Positions 33,291 through 42,770 of a stretch of DNA of 64,000 nt are shown here, piece by piece. The notes beneath the pieces were generated by a model. The model had not been told where the DNA came from. It did not search any database and saw only the letters and a program-made list of their open reading frames with translations. The stretch is from Peptostreptococcus porci (GTDB lineage Bacteria > Bacillota > Clostridia > Peptostreptococcales > Peptostreptococcaceae), in contig NZ_VUNE01000001.1 in the NCBI RefSeq assembly GCF_009695815.1, forward strand, positions 124,001-188,000, read 5' to 3'. Both the position numbers and the translations under genes were made by a program. Positions within the stretch are counted from its first letter, which is position 1, and each line of letters begins with the position of its first letter.

Positions 33291-34316
33291 ATGCTGTCAG
33301 GAAAAAAAATATTGAAATTAAGCAGAATTCAGATTAAGGGAAATAGAATTTTATTTTATATTTATTCGTTTTTGTTGATGGCGACAAATCTTATGATACT
33401 GTTGCCACAACACCCAAAGATAAATGCGATATTATTATTGCCTATAATTATTATTGAATTCTACTTCTATGCAGTTGTAATAAACTGTGCATTAAAGGTT
33501 GGCAACAACCAAAAATTAAAATTTAAAGATATTGGGATTAATTTTAAAACCTATTCGAAGCTAATTGGGTTTGGAATAATAATGGGCTTGATAATGTTAT
33601 TCGTCGGGATTGTCATGTTAATTGTTACTTCATTTATGATTTCAATATTGCTAGTTGTTAACTCGGTGGATGAATTTTCATTGGTTGCAATGCTTCTTAT
33701 AATATTTGTTATAACTGTATTTGTAGGATTTACGATAGCCACTAGATATGTATTTTCTCCGTATATTATAGGCACTAATTTTGAAAAACTTGGTATTGTA
33801 AAATCTATGAAGATTTCAAGATATCTTTCAAAAGAACTGAAAAGCAAAATTGTAAAAATGTTTTTAGGTATTTGCATAGTGTCGATTGTATTTTCAATAA
33901 TTTGTGCTGTAATCTCGTACAAGTTAAGAAATATTTACTTATTTTACGGTTTGATGGTAGCTTACTTGGTACTTATTACTCCAGAGGTAGTTACATATTT
34001 TTCAAACGTGTATTATGAAAAATTATTATATAATATTGATGAAATAAGAGAAAGGTTTGAAATAGACGCTAGTAAGGAAATATACATAAGGAAAATTAAC
34101 GTATGTGAAGTTTTTGGAGATGAAGGCTACGATATTGAGGTGACTGATAAAATTGATGAGGATGAAAATCACGATATTGAAGTGATAGATAAAATTGATG
34201 AGGATGAAAATCACGATATTGAAGTGATAGATAAAATTGATGAGGATGAAAATCACAATATTGAAGTGGCAAATAAAATTGATGATGTACCAAATGACAA
34301 AAGTAAATATAATTGA
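33291..34316 (+). CDS. Membrane protein of unknown function with repeated acidic C-terminal tail
   Basis: About six membrane helices cover residues 15-240 (for example FYIYSFLLMATNLMILL and LIGFGIIMGLIMLFVGIVML). This part has the look of the uncharacterised DUF975-like integral membrane families, but I cannot name one. After about residue 250 the protein is cytoplasmic and acidic, and residues near 286-332 are three 14-residue repeats, DKIDEDENHDIEVI. The start is the ATG at 33291, seven bases after GGGGG; an ATG at 33285 is too close to it. It follows the amidase gene by 20 bases on the same strand. The function is unknown. Confidence 0.7.
   Translation: MLSGKKILKLSRIQIKGNRILFYIYSFLLMATNLMILLPQHPKINAILLLPIIIIEFYFYAVVINCALKVGNNQKLKFKDIGINFKTYSKLIGFGIIMGLIMLFVGIVMLIVTSFMISILLVVNSVDEFSLVAMLLIIFVITVFVGFTIATRYVFSPYIIGTNFEKLGIVKSMKISRYLSKELKSKIVKMFLGICIVSIVFSIICAVISYKLRNIYLFYGLMVAYLVLITPEVVTYFSNVYYEKLLYNIDEIRERFEIDASKEIYIRKINVCEVFGDEGYDIEVTDKIDEDENHDIEVIDKIDEDENHDIEVIDKIDEDENHNIEVANKIDDVPNDKSKYN
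34146..34286 (+). repeat. Tandem 42-base repeat inside the membrane protein gene
   Basis: Three units of 42 bases (34146-34187, 34188-34229, 34230-34271) and a 15-base partial unit. The first two are identical and the third has a few changes near its end. The unit is a multiple of three, so the reading frame is kept and copy number could vary without breaking the protein. Confidence 0.95.
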
Positions 34317-34456
34317 GGGTTAAGATATAGATCAATTTAAGCTATAATAAAGTATACGAATATATAATCGTTGTAACAATTATAATCTAGGATAAGATTA
34401 TTTTTAGTGAATTATTATTTTAATATTATTGACAAATTAAGTTTGGAGGAATCATT

Positions 34457-35050
34457 ATGTCTGATGATAAGGTAATAAGCTTTAGTAAAAGAAAACCAAA
34501 GGTTAATTCGTTTGAGGTGGACAAATTTGAGGATTTTATTAGTGATTTGATGTACGAATTCAATATTGGCCAAGCAAGTATGTTTGAAGTTTCGAGAAGA
34601 TTGAATCAGTATATGAATGAAAATAATTTTTCGCCTGTTAAATTTGATGAGATTGAAAAGGAACTACTATTAAGATATGGATTGGACATTGACAGTATAC
34701 AAGATAATATAAAAGAACACCTATTTACCGATAACGAAGTTACTGGTGACATTGGAGCATTAAAAAAGGATGAGAGAGAAAAAAATCGTGCAATGTTGAA
34801 CAGACTAGGATTTTACGATTTGTATGAAAAGAACCTAAAAGAGAATAAAATACTGGAATTAGCTATTAAAAATGATGTAAATGATATAAGAATGCTGTTA
34901 GAGGAGGATAAAGTGACATTGATAAGCGAGAAAAAGATAGATTTTAGCGATGATAGCGTCAATAAAGCTCTGGCTCATTATAGGTCTTCAAGAGAAAAGC
35001 CTATAATGGTTACTATTTGCGAGGCGACAAGTCAGTATGAGTATCATTAG
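34457..35050 (+). CDS. DUF3867-like protein
   Basis: A 197-residue soluble protein that begins MSDDKVISFSKRKPKV and continues with a helical segment (FEDFISDLMYEFNIG, then MFEVSRRLNQYMNENNFS). The C-terminal half has beta character and ends in SQYEYH. Overall length and the start and end patterns resemble the clostridial DUF3867 family, from memory. No function is known. TTGGAGG precedes the ATG. Its 3' end overlaps the rRNA methyltransferase gene by 14 bases, so translation is likely coupled. Confidence 0.6.
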   Translation: MSDDKVISFSKRKPKVNSFEVDKFEDFISDLMYEFNIGQASMFEVSRRLNQYMNENNFSPVKFDEIEKELLLRYGLDIDSIQDNIKEHLFTDNEVTGDIGALKKDEREKNRAMLNRLGFYDLYEKNLKENKILELAIKNDVNDIRMLLEEDKVTLISEKKIDFSDDSVNKALAHYRSSREKPIMVTICEATSQYEYH

Positions 35051-36470
35051 GGATATTCTTCCAGTAGAGTTTAAAGCTGAAATGAAGACACTGCTTGGAG
35101 ATGAATACAGTGATTTTATTTCTTCATATGATGAAAATAAAACCAATTCAATTAGAATTAATACATTGAAAATAGCTGTGGATGAGTTTAAAAAGCTTTC
35201 ACTTTTCAATATCGATTACTCGTATGGATCGGATGATTCTATTGGATGGTCTGATGAAGGATATTATGTGAGTGAAGATGAAAATCCAGGGAAGTGTTAT
35301 TTTCATGACGCTGGTGCATACTATATTCAAGAGCCGTCTGCAATGAGTGTAGTTGGAAATACAGAAATAAAAGAGGGCGAGAAAATACTTGATTTATGTG
35401 CTGCACCTGGGGGAAAATCGACATATATATTGTCCAAACTAAATGGCACTGGCATTTTATTTTCAAATGAAATAAATACAACTAGAATAAAGGCTCTTGG
35501 AGAAAACTTGGAGCGTTTTGGAGCTATTAATTCTATAATAACTAATTCTAGCTCGAAAGAGTTGTTAAAGTTTTTTAAAGGTTATTTTGATAAAGTATTT
35601 ATTGACGCACCTTGCTCTGGTCAAGGGATGTTTAGGAAAGATGAATATGCAATAAAAGACTGGTCAGTTCAAAAGGTTGACGAGTGTGTTGAAATTCAAA
35701 AATATTTGATTAGAGATGGATATGAAATGCTGAAGCCTAATGGCATTTTAATATATTCAACCTGTACCTTTACAAGGCGAGAAAACGAAGATATTGTTGA
35801 TGATTTTATTCGAGAATCTGGTGCAGAGCTATTAGCCATGGATAGAATTTGGCCCCATAAAGACCGTGGAGAAGGTCATTTTTGTGCCAGATTGATGAAG
35901 AGTGTCAAATTAGATGATGCATCAGACAAGGTTACAAATGGGTATTTACAAGCTTCCAGATTAAAAAATAGAAAAAAAGGTTCGAAAAATGGTAAATGCC
36001 AAAATCAATATGAAAATATTTCCAAAAATGAGGAGAAATTGTTTTTAGATTTTCTAAATCAGAGTATTGGAGCTGATTCGTCTTTTTTTAGAATTTTAGG
36101 TAACGGTAAAATTGTCAAGAAAAATACATTGTTGTATTTTTACCCCAAAGAATTTGATGATGTTCCAGAGCTTAAAGCTGTGAAGATACTGAGGTCAGGA
36201 TTGCAGTTAGGAGAACTGAAGAAGAATAGATTTGAGCCATCTCATTCGTTGGCAATGGCACTTAAAACTAGTGATGTAAAACATTTTGAATCATTTGGTC
36301 ATGATAGTGAGGAAATAATGAAATTTATATCGGGTGAATCTATTCAATCTGGAAAATCAAGAGGCTGGGTGTTGATTGCCGTTAATGATGTTTCCATTGG
36401 ATGGTGTAAGGAATCAGGTGGTGTTTTAAAGAACAAGTATCCGAAAGGGCTTAGAAAAATAATAAAATAA
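35037..36470 (+). CDS. RsmF-like rRNA (cytosine-C5)-methyltransferase
   Basis: A NOL1/NOP2/Sun family SAM-dependent RNA methyltransferase of 477 residues. SAM motif I is ILDLCAAPGGKSTYIL. The two catalytic cysteines lie in FIDAPCSGQGMFRK and YSTCTFTRREN. The C-terminal 150 residues form an RNA-binding region like that of RsmF/YebU (KILRSGLQLGELKKNRFEPSHS). It likely makes m5C in 16S rRNA, but which position cannot be read from the sequence. It overlaps the preceding DUF3867-like gene by 14 bases. Confidence 0.88.
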   Translation: MSIIRDILPVEFKAEMKTLLGDEYSDFISSYDENKTNSIRINTLKIAVDEFKKLSLFNIDYSYGSDDSIGWSDEGYYVSEDENPGKCYFHDAGAYYIQEPSAMSVVGNTEIKEGEKILDLCAAPGGKSTYILSKLNGTGILFSNEINTTRIKALGENLERFGAINSIITNSSSKELLKFFKGYFDKVFIDAPCSGQGMFRKDEYAIKDWSVQKVDECVEIQKYLIRDGYEMLKPNGILIYSTCTFTRRENEDIVDDFIRESGAELLAMDRIWPHKDRGEGHFCARLMKSVKLDDASDKVTNGYLQASRLKNRKKGSKNGKCQNQYENISKNEEKLFLDFLNQSIGADSSFFRILGNGKIVKKNTLLYFYPKEFDDVPELKAVKILRSGLQLGELKKNRFEPSHSLAMALKTSDVKHFESFGHDSEEIMKFISGESIQSGKSRGWVLIAVNDVSIGWCKESGGVLKNKYPKGLRKIIK

Positions 36471-36508
36471 AAATTTAGAATGCAAATTTCTGAAGAGAGG
36501 AGAAGTCG

Positions 36509-37111
36509 TTGAGAAGTGAAAAGAGTAAGGGATTGTTCCATGAAATATTTGAATTGATTAAAATGTTTGTTATGGCTATAGTCCTTGCAATGATAATAGT
36601 TCAGTTTATAAGACCGACTAGGGTAGACGGGTTGTCTATGTATCCGACATTAGATAACAATGATTATTTGATTATAAATAGAATAAGTAGGTACACTGGA
36701 GTTGAAAGAGGTTCAATTGTAGTATTTGATAGTACTATGCCTATCAACACGACAAGTGCTGAAAAATCTTCTGTATCAAAGATTATGGACTTTATTTTAC
36801 AGGATGACAGTAGCACAAAAGATTTGGTAAAGAGAGTTATTGCTGTTGGAGGAGATCATATCGTGATAAAGGATGGTGTGGTCAAGGTAAATGGAGAAAC
36901 CTTAAAAGAGAGTTATATGTCTTCTGATAATGTAACTGAAGGTACAATTGACACCGTAGTACCCGAAGGTCATTATTTCTGCATGGGTGATAATAGAATG
37001 AGGAGCTTGGATAGTAGATATCAGGAGGTTGGTTTTGTACCACAGGAAAGATTGGTTGGAACCGTATTAATCAGGTTGCTTCCATTTAGTAACATAGGTA
37101 AAGTAAATTAG
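36509..37111 (+). CDS. lepB: Signal peptidase I
   Basis: A type I signal peptidase that cleaves Sec and Tat signal peptides outside the membrane. One N-terminal helix (MFVMAIVLAMIIVQFI) anchors it. The catalytic Ser is in VDGLSMYPTL and the Lys general base in LVKRVIAVGGDH; box E is GDNRMRSLDSR. The 200 residues fit the Gram-positive form. The start is TTG at 36509 preceded by GAGAGGAG. It stands 38 bases after the methyltransferase gene. Confidence 0.93.
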   Translation: MRSEKSKGLFHEIFELIKMFVMAIVLAMIIVQFIRPTRVDGLSMYPTLDNNDYLIINRISRYTGVERGSIVVFDSTMPINTTSAEKSSVSKIMDFILQDDSSTKDLVKRVIAVGGDHIVIKDGVVKVNGETLKESYMSSDNVTEGTIDTVVPEGHYFCMGDNRMRSLDSRYQEVGFVPQERLVGTVLIRLLPFSNIGKVN

Positions 37112-37119
37112 TTTTTTGA

Positions 37120-37148
37120 GTTCAAGATTTCGTGTCTTGAACTTGTTT
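37120..37148 (+). terminator. Weak terminator after lepB
   Basis: GTTCAAGA (37120-37127) pairs with TCTTGAAC (37135-37142), followed by TTGTTT. The run of T is broken, so it probably only attenuates transcription into the next gene. Confidence 0.5.
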
Positions 37149-37165
37149 CATAAGAGGAGAAACGT

Positions 37166-38821
37166 ATGTCAGGATTAGTTTTTAATATTGATGGTAGAGA
37201 AATAAAGGTCGATAAGGACAAGATAAAGCTGAGTGAGTTGGCAATGCTTGTCGAGGAAAACTATCAAGGTCATATCTGCATGGGAATCATCGATAATAGA
37301 CTGTATGACCTTAATAGAATAATATACAAAAGCTGTAGCATAAAATTTTTGGATACAACTACTGAAGATGGAACCAGGCTATATTTTAGAGGACTGTCAC
37401 TTTTGCTAGTAATAGCATCCCAAAATTTATTTGGAAAAAGCAGGGTGTCGATAAAGCATTCATTGGGAGATGGATTGTATTGCGAGATAGAAAATGGTCA
37501 CCTTTTGTCAGAGGATGATATAGCAAATATTAAAATGGAAATGATCAATATTGTGAAAAATGATTATCCAATTGTTTGTAAATATATGACAAATGATCAG
37601 GCGATTGATTTATTTGAAAATTTGGGTCGTATTGAAAAATCAGAGCTTCTAAAATATAGAAAGGATGATTTGACGAGAGTTTATGAATGCAACGGATATA
37701 TGGACTACTTTTATGGATATATGTTTCCAACAACAGGATATTTGACGGATATCGATGTGGCAAAAATGTCTAAGGGACTTATCATATTGGGACCTAAAAA
37801 TGGAGTCAAAGGAACTACTACAGAGTTAAAGGAACACGTTAAACTGTCTGAAATATATAATGAAAGTGAGGAATGGTCAAATACGCTAGGAATTTTCAAT
37901 GTGGTGGATCTCAATCAGATTATTGAGGAAGGTCGCTATGGTGAGATGATTAGAACAGTAGAGGCTCTTCATGAGAAGAAAATAGCTGAAATAGCTGAAA
38001 AAATTGTAGAAAAAAATAGTAAGGTAATATTGATTGCTGCTCCGTCATCGTCTGGTAAAACCAGCTTTGCGCAACGACTATCGACTCAGCTGAAGGTGAT
38101 AGGTGTAAATCCATTACCAATTTCACTTGATGATTATTTTATCGATAGAAAGCTTACACCATTGGATGAGCATGGGAAATATGATTATGAGTCGATTTAT
38201 TCGATCGATTTAGAAAAATTTAATGAAGATCTCGATAAATTAATTAATGGTGAAGAAATAGAAAGAATAAAGTTTGATTTTATAGAAGGAAAAAGAGTTT
38301 ATACTGGAGAGCAGTTATCAGTGAAAAAAGGACAGCCGATAATTCTTGAAGGTATTCATTGCCTAAATCCTATTTTAACAAAGGGAATAGAGGACGAATT
38401 TAAGTATAAAATATATATCAGTGTTATTACTCAGGTCAATTTGGATGACCATAACAGAATTTCAACTTCAGATTTAAGGTTGCTGAGAAGGATGGTTAGA
38501 GATAATTCATTCAGAGGATTAAATGCAGAACAAACCATTGAAATTTGGCCATCTGTTAGAGCTGGCGAAATCAAAAATATCTTCCCATATCAAGAAGAAG
38601 CTGATATAATGTTTAACTCTGCAAGTGTTTATGAGCTATCGGTGCTTAAGCCAATTGCGGATAATCTTTTAAAAAGCATCGATACTGAAAGTCCGAACTA
38701 CCTAGAGGCTATGCGATTGAGAAAGATGCTTCAGTATTTTGATGAGATAACAGATTTGGGAGACATAGGACCAACATCAATCATTAGAGAATTTATCGGT
38801 GGTAGCAGGATTCTCGTTTAA
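37166..38821 (+). CDS. Uridine-kinase-like nucleoside kinase with N-terminal TGS/ThrRS-like region
   Basis: A 551-residue protein with two parts. The first 60 residues look like a TGS domain (VFNIDGREIKVDKDKIKL), and the region to about 220 resembles the editing-side domain of threonyl-tRNA synthetase. The C-terminal third is a uridine kinase/phosphoribulokinase-type P-loop kinase: Walker A LIAAPSSSGKTSFAQRL, ISLDDYFIDR, and IILEGIHCLNP. Such fusions are widespread in Clostridia and are usually annotated nucleoside kinase. The substrate has not been settled to my knowledge. GAGGAG precedes the ATG. Confidence 0.85.
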   Translation: MSGLVFNIDGREIKVDKDKIKLSELAMLVEENYQGHICMGIIDNRLYDLNRIIYKSCSIKFLDTTTEDGTRLYFRGLSLLLVIASQNLFGKSRVSIKHSLGDGLYCEIENGHLLSEDDIANIKMEMINIVKNDYPIVCKYMTNDQAIDLFENLGRIEKSELLKYRKDDLTRVYECNGYMDYFYGYMFPTTGYLTDIDVAKMSKGLIILGPKNGVKGTTTELKEHVKLSEIYNESEEWSNTLGIFNVVDLNQIIEEGRYGEMIRTVEALHEKKIAEIAEKIVEKNSKVILIAAPSSSGKTSFAQRLSTQLKVIGVNPLPISLDDYFIDRKLTPLDEHGKYDYESIYSIDLEKFNEDLDKLINGEEIERIKFDFIEGKRVYTGEQLSVKKGQPIILEGIHCLNPILTKGIEDEFKYKIYISVITQVNLDDHNRISTSDLRLLRRMVRDNSFRGLNAEQTIEIWPSVRAGEIKNIFPYQEEADIMFNSASVYELSVLKPIADNLLKSIDTESPNYLEAMRLRKMLQYFDEITDLGDIGPTSIIREFIGGSRILV

Positions 38822-38854
38822 TTTACCTAAAAAAATGACAAAGGATAATTAATA

Positions 38855-39499
38855 ATGGCTAGAAAAAAGACAAAAAAAGAAAATATTGAAATCTTGGATA
38901 GGTTAATGCTTTTGCATCCAAATGCCCACTGTGAGCTTGAACATAGTAGTGCTTTCGAATTGCTTATAGCGACTATACTTTCAGCACAATGTACGGATGT
39001 CAGAGTCAATATTGTAACCAGTGAGCTGTTTAAAAAATACAACACTCCGGAGGCTTTTAAAAGCCTTCCAATAAAGACTATAGAGAATGAAATAAAAACC
39101 TGCGGACTATATAAAAGCAAGGCACAAAAAATTAAAGATACTTCGTTGATGATATGCGAAGAGTTTGATGGAAATGTTCCCGATAATTTGGATGATTTAG
39201 TGAAGTTACCTGGTGTAGGCAGGAAAACAGCAGGTGTCGTTTTGAGTAATGCTTTCAATGTTCCCGCGATTGCTGTGGATACGCATGTGTTTAGAGTGAG
39301 TAATAGAATTGGAATAGTTAAAGAAAACACTCCTGAAAAGACAGAGTTTGCATTGATGAAAGCAATACCAAAGGATAGATGGACACATTCACATCATTTG
39401 CTTATTTTTCACGGAAGAAGAATCTGTAAGGCTAGAAAACCGGAGTGCGAAAATTGCAATATAACGGAATATTGTAATTTTTTTAAGAGTAATATTTAA
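38855..39499 (+). CDS. nth: Endonuclease III
   Basis: A bifunctional DNA glycosylase/AP lyase that removes oxidised pyrimidines in base excision repair. The helix-hairpin-helix reads LVKLPGVGRKTAGVVL with the catalytic Lys nearby, and VDTHVFRVSNRIGI carries the conserved Asp. The C-terminal [4Fe-4S] cluster ligands are spaced as Cys-x6-Cys-x2-Cys-x5-Cys within CKARKPECENC and the following Cys. The 214 residues are normal. AAAGGAT precedes the ATG. Confidence 0.95.
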   Translation: MARKKTKKENIEILDRLMLLHPNAHCELEHSSAFELLIATILSAQCTDVRVNIVTSELFKKYNTPEAFKSLPIKTIENEIKTCGLYKSKAQKIKDTSLMICEEFDGNVPDNLDDLVKLPGVGRKTAGVVLSNAFNVPAIAVDTHVFRVSNRIGIVKENTPEKTEFALMKAIPKDRWTHSHHLLIFHGRRICKARKPECENCNITEYCNFFKSNI

Positions 39500-39562
39500 A
39501 TGATTACGATAATATGTTAATATAATATGTATTGATTATAAGTGAAAAAGGAGCAGATTGTT

Positions 39563-40033
39563 ATGGCTTTAAATATAGTTTTATATGAACCAGAGATTCC
39601 TCATAATACTGGAAATATAATCCGAACTTGTGCTAATACGGGTGCGGTTTTACATTTGATAAAACCACTTGGGTTTTCATTGGACGACAAGCATTTGAAA
39701 AGATGTGGATTGGACTATTGGGATATAGCAAACATACAGTATTACGATAATTTTGATGAATTGAAAAGAAAATTTCCAGATGCAAAGTACTATTACTCTT
39801 CAATAAGAGGTAAAAAGGCTCATTCTGAAGTGAAGTTTGAAGACGGGTGCTTTTTAGTTTTCGGGAAGGAAACAAAGGGGTTGCCAAAGGAGATTATTGA
39901 AGAAAATATTGATAACTGTATGAGAATACCTATGCTGGGAATTGAAGGTGCTAGGTGCTTGAATTTGTCAAATTCAGTTGCGATTGTAGTATATGAGGCT
40001 TTGAGACAGTTGGGATATCCAGAAATGGTATAA
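39563..40033 (+). CDS. trmL: tRNA (cytidine(34)-2'-O)-methyltransferase TrmL
   Basis: A SPOUT-fold methyltransferase that modifies the wobble ribose of tRNA-Leu isoacceptors. Motifs are VLYEPEIPHNTGNIIRTCANTGA at the start (split here only for description), FGKETKGLPKEI and the SAM-knot IPMLGIEGARCLNLSNSVAI. The length is 156 residues from the ATG at 39563 (AAGGAG nine bases upstream); a GTG at 39542 is in frame but precedes that site. Confidence 0.92.
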   Translation: MALNIVLYEPEIPHNTGNIIRTCANTGAVLHLIKPLGFSLDDKHLKRCGLDYWDIANIQYYDNFDELKRKFPDAKYYYSSIRGKKAHSEVKFEDGCFLVFGKETKGLPKEIIEENIDNCMRIPMLGIEGARCLNLSNSVAIVVYEALRQLGYPEMV

Positions 40034-40067
40034 TCATTACTGTAAAAAATAGAAGGAGATATATTAG

Positions 40068-40922
40068 ATGGAGAAAATAAAAATAATATGTGATAGTCTT
40101 TCTGATATTACGCAGGAATACATTGATAAATATGATATTGAAATGATTCCACTTAATGTAATAATTGGTGACAAACAATACAAGGATAGGGTTGATATTC
40201 AACCGGATGAATTTTACAAAATGATAAGAGAAGATAAAATACTTCCAAAAACTTCTCAAATTACTTTTTCGGATTTTTATGAAACATTTAAAAAATACAC
40301 TGACAAGGGTGAAAAAATAATTTATATTGCGGCATCTTCAGCATCTACAGGAACTATTCAAAGTGCTATGATGGCAAAAAATGAAATTGAGAATGGTGAT
40401 ATAAGGATAATCGATTCTAATTCATTGTGCTTTGGAATAGCAGTGATGGTTATAAGAGCTGCTGAATTGGTTCAAATGGGGAAAAATATTGATGAAATAG
40501 TTGAAGAAATTGAGAAAATAAAAAATGATGTATATGTATCTTTTGCTTGTGATGATTTAGAATATTTGACTAGAGGTGGTAGAATTTCATCAACAAAGGC
40601 AATTATAGGTAGTGTTTTGGGAATAAAGCCAATTTGCATAATAAAAGATGGCTTGGTTGAAAATATTTTAAATGCGAGAGGGAAGAAAAACGTAGCTTCA
40701 AAGATTGTTGAGCTTGCAAAAACAAATGGAGTAACTGATTTATCAGATCAGATTGCATTTATAGGATATACAGACGATATAAAGGAAAGAGATAGGCTTG
40801 AAGAAAAAGTTGTTCAAGAATTAAAACCAAAAGAAATAAAATACTTCCAAATAGGGTGTGGAATAGGAACACATGGAGGTGCAGGAGTTACAGGTATAAT
40901 AGCATTCAAAAATAAAAAATAA
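40068..40922 (+). CDS. DegV family (FakB-like) fatty-acid-binding protein
   Basis: A 284-residue DegV protein. Family motifs are IICDSLSDITQEYI at the N-terminus, LPKTSQITFSDFYE, IYIAASSASTGTIQ, and DDLEYLTRGGRISS near the middle. DegV/FakB proteins bind a fatty acid between two domains and in several Firmicutes present it to the kinase FakA for phosphorylation and uptake into phospholipid. No fakA gene is in the window, so the role here is inferred. GAAGGAG precedes the ATG. Confidence 0.88.
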   Translation: MEKIKIICDSLSDITQEYIDKYDIEMIPLNVIIGDKQYKDRVDIQPDEFYKMIREDKILPKTSQITFSDFYETFKKYTDKGEKIIYIAASSASTGTIQSAMMAKNEIENGDIRIIDSNSLCFGIAVMVIRAAELVQMGKNIDEIVEEIEKIKNDVYVSFACDDLEYLTRGGRISSTKAIIGSVLGIKPICIIKDGLVENILNARGKKNVASKIVELAKTNGVTDLSDQIAFIGYTDDIKERDRLEEKVVQELKPKEIKYFQIGCGIGTHGGAGVTGIIAFKNKK

Positions 40923-40925
40923 TAG

Positions 40926-40997
40926 AAACCCTTCTAACATAAAGTATTTAGCCTTATGATGACTTATAAATACTTTATGTAGGAAGGGTTTATTTTT
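40926..40997. terminator. Bidirectional terminator between degV and pepD
   Basis: AAACCCTTC (40926-40934) pairs with GAAGGGTTT (40983-40991), continuing inward through ACATAAAGTATTTA paired with TAAATACTTTATGT, for over 20 base pairs with a single mismatch. A and T runs flank it, matching the convergent genes on either side. Confidence 0.9.
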
Positions 40998-41003
40998 ATA
41001 AAT

Positions 41004-42449
41004 TTATAAATTTTTTAGTATTTCAATTAGATAGTCCCACATCTTACCAACTGATGATATTTCTACATACTCATCGGGAGAATGTACATTAAATGTATTA
41101 GGTCCGATTGAAATTGACTCGGCTTTTTGTTTTAATTTACTTAGTAAGATTCCGCTTTCAAGTCCGCAGTGCATAACTACGACCTCTGGTTTTTTTGAGA
41201 ATAATTTGTTATAAACCTCTACAGATAATTTTTCCAGACTTGAGTTAGCATTATGCTCCCATGCTGGATATCCAGGGGTGATTTCGACATTTGCATTAAA
41301 TGATTTTGCAACAGTTTCTATTAATGTAGTTACATAATCTTTTTTTGACTGCATTGAGCTTCTTGTAAGGTTTAAAAATTCAATTGAGGTTGGAGTCTCA
41401 TTTATAACGGCAAAGTTAGTAGATGTTTCCACGCAATTTTCTATTGTAGTAGACATAGAAATTACTCCATTTGGAATCAATAACATCAATCCGATAATTT
41501 TTGATTTACAGTCCTCAGTAAATACCTTAAAAGATGTTGGTGCAGATCTTCTCAGCTCTATTTTTAGATTTGGATCTACAGGATACTGTTCCTTTTGAAT
41601 TTTTGCAGACATTTTCTGGATTTCTTTAACCACATTTTCCAGATTATCAGGACTTACAGATATGACTGCTTCACTTTTTCTCGGTATTACATTTCTTTTT
41701 GAACCACCATTTATAGAGAACAGGTCAAAGTCATATGTGATCGAGTTAAGAATTCTACCTAGTATTACATTAGAGTTTCCTCTTTCTTTGTCTATATCCA
41801 TTCCGGAGTGGCCACCAGTCAGACCCTTTACATTAATTTCAAGAGCAATATTAGAAGGTATGGATGGTTTGTATTCTTTTTTCAATGAAACTATTGAGTC
41901 AACCGCACCAGCACAACCTACCAGGATAAAATCTTCTTCTTCAGAATCTAGATTAAGCACATAACTTGATTCAAGATCGGAAAAATCCAATTTAGTAACT
42001 CCTACAAGTCCAACCTCTTCATCAGATGTGAATACTAATTCAAGATTTGGGTGTGATATGTCCGAGCTTTCAATAATTGACATCATGTATGCGACACCTA
42101 TTCCATCATCTGCTCCCAATGTAGTGTTGTTGGCACGTAATTTGTTACCTTCAATTATCAGTTCGATAGGATCTACAAGGAAGTCGTGATTTGATCCCTC
42201 ACCAGCTTCTGTAACCATATCTATATGAGCTTGTAGCATCACCGTGTTTTTGCTGTCATTTGTGGCTTTCTTTTTAACTACAACGTTGTTGTGTTCATCT
42301 TGTCTTACGAAAAGATTGTTTTTCTTAGCCAATTCAACAATGTAGTCGCTAATTGCTTTTTCATTTCCAGAACCTCTTGGAATTTTTGAAATATCTTCGA
42401 AATTTTTAAATACCTTTTCTGGATATAGTCCATTTGTAACGTATTTCAA
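41004..42449 (-). CDS. pepD: Aminoacyl-histidine dipeptidase (PepD, M20C family)
   Basis: A zinc dipeptidase with broad Xaa-His and related dipeptide activity. Metal and catalytic motifs are visible: VMLQAHIDMV, TTLGADDGIGVAYM, FTSDEEVGLVG, and GLTGGHSGMDIDKERGN for the dimerisation lid. The C-terminal metal His is in VVMHCGLESGIL. I choose TTG at 42449, nine bases after GGAGGGG, giving 481 residues; the upstream in-frame codons overlap that site. Its promoter is at 42516-42544. It converges on degV at the terminator. Confidence 0.93.
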   Translation of the reverse strand: MKYVTNGLYPEKVFKNFEDISKIPRGSGNEKAISDYIVELAKKNNLFVRQDEHNNVVVKKKATNDSKNTVMLQAHIDMVTEAGEGSNHDFLVDPIELIIEGNKLRANNTTLGADDGIGVAYMMSIIESSDISHPNLELVFTSDEEVGLVGVTKLDFSDLESSYVLNLDSEEEDFILVGCAGAVDSIVSLKKEYKPSIPSNIALEINVKGLTGGHSGMDIDKERGNSNVILGRILNSITYDFDLFSINGGSKRNVIPRKSEAVISVSPDNLENVVKEIQKMSAKIQKEQYPVDPNLKIELRRSAPTSFKVFTEDCKSKIIGLMLLIPNGVISMSTTIENCVETSTNFAVINETPTSIEFLNLTRSSMQSKKDYVTTLIETVAKSFNANVEITPGYPAWEHNANSSLEKLSVEVYNKLFSKKPEVVVMHCGLESGILLSKLKQKAESISIGPNTFNVHSPDEYVEISSVGKMWDYLIEILKNL

Positions 42450-42515
42450 TTCATACACCCCCTCCAAACATTCTGATATAATAAATTTTTATTAATCAAT
42501 AATGTATATACTTAA

Positions 42516-42544
42516 ATTATAATATATACACGATGAAGTAACAA
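42516..42544 (-). promoter_or_regulatory. Promoter of pepD
   Basis: On the minus strand TTGTTA (42539-42544) and TATAAT (42516-42521) are 17 bases apart. The remainder of the divergent gap to mutS2 (42545-42770) is AT-rich; it contains a TATAAT at about 42733-42738 for mutS2 with no good -35, and nothing else recognised. Confidence 0.65.
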
Positions 42545-42770
42545 CTAAAAATAAAAGAATAATAAAAAATTCTTATGTTTTTATCAATAGTAAAAATCTA
42601 TTTATTATATTGTAATTATTGTTTATGTCTATACTATATAAAATAACATTGAATCTGTTTTTATAGATTGTAATACTGCAATATTCATAGAAATTTTGGA
42701 AAAACTTATATTTCAAGAAAAATAAATATGTTATAATGTAGATTGACAAATAAAAGAATGGATGGTGAAT

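Noticed and set aside
34026-34335. Minus-strand open frames with repeated FILINFIYHFNIV-like sequence
   Set aside because: They are reverse-strand reflections of the 42-base repeat in the membrane protein gene and have no ribosome binding sites.
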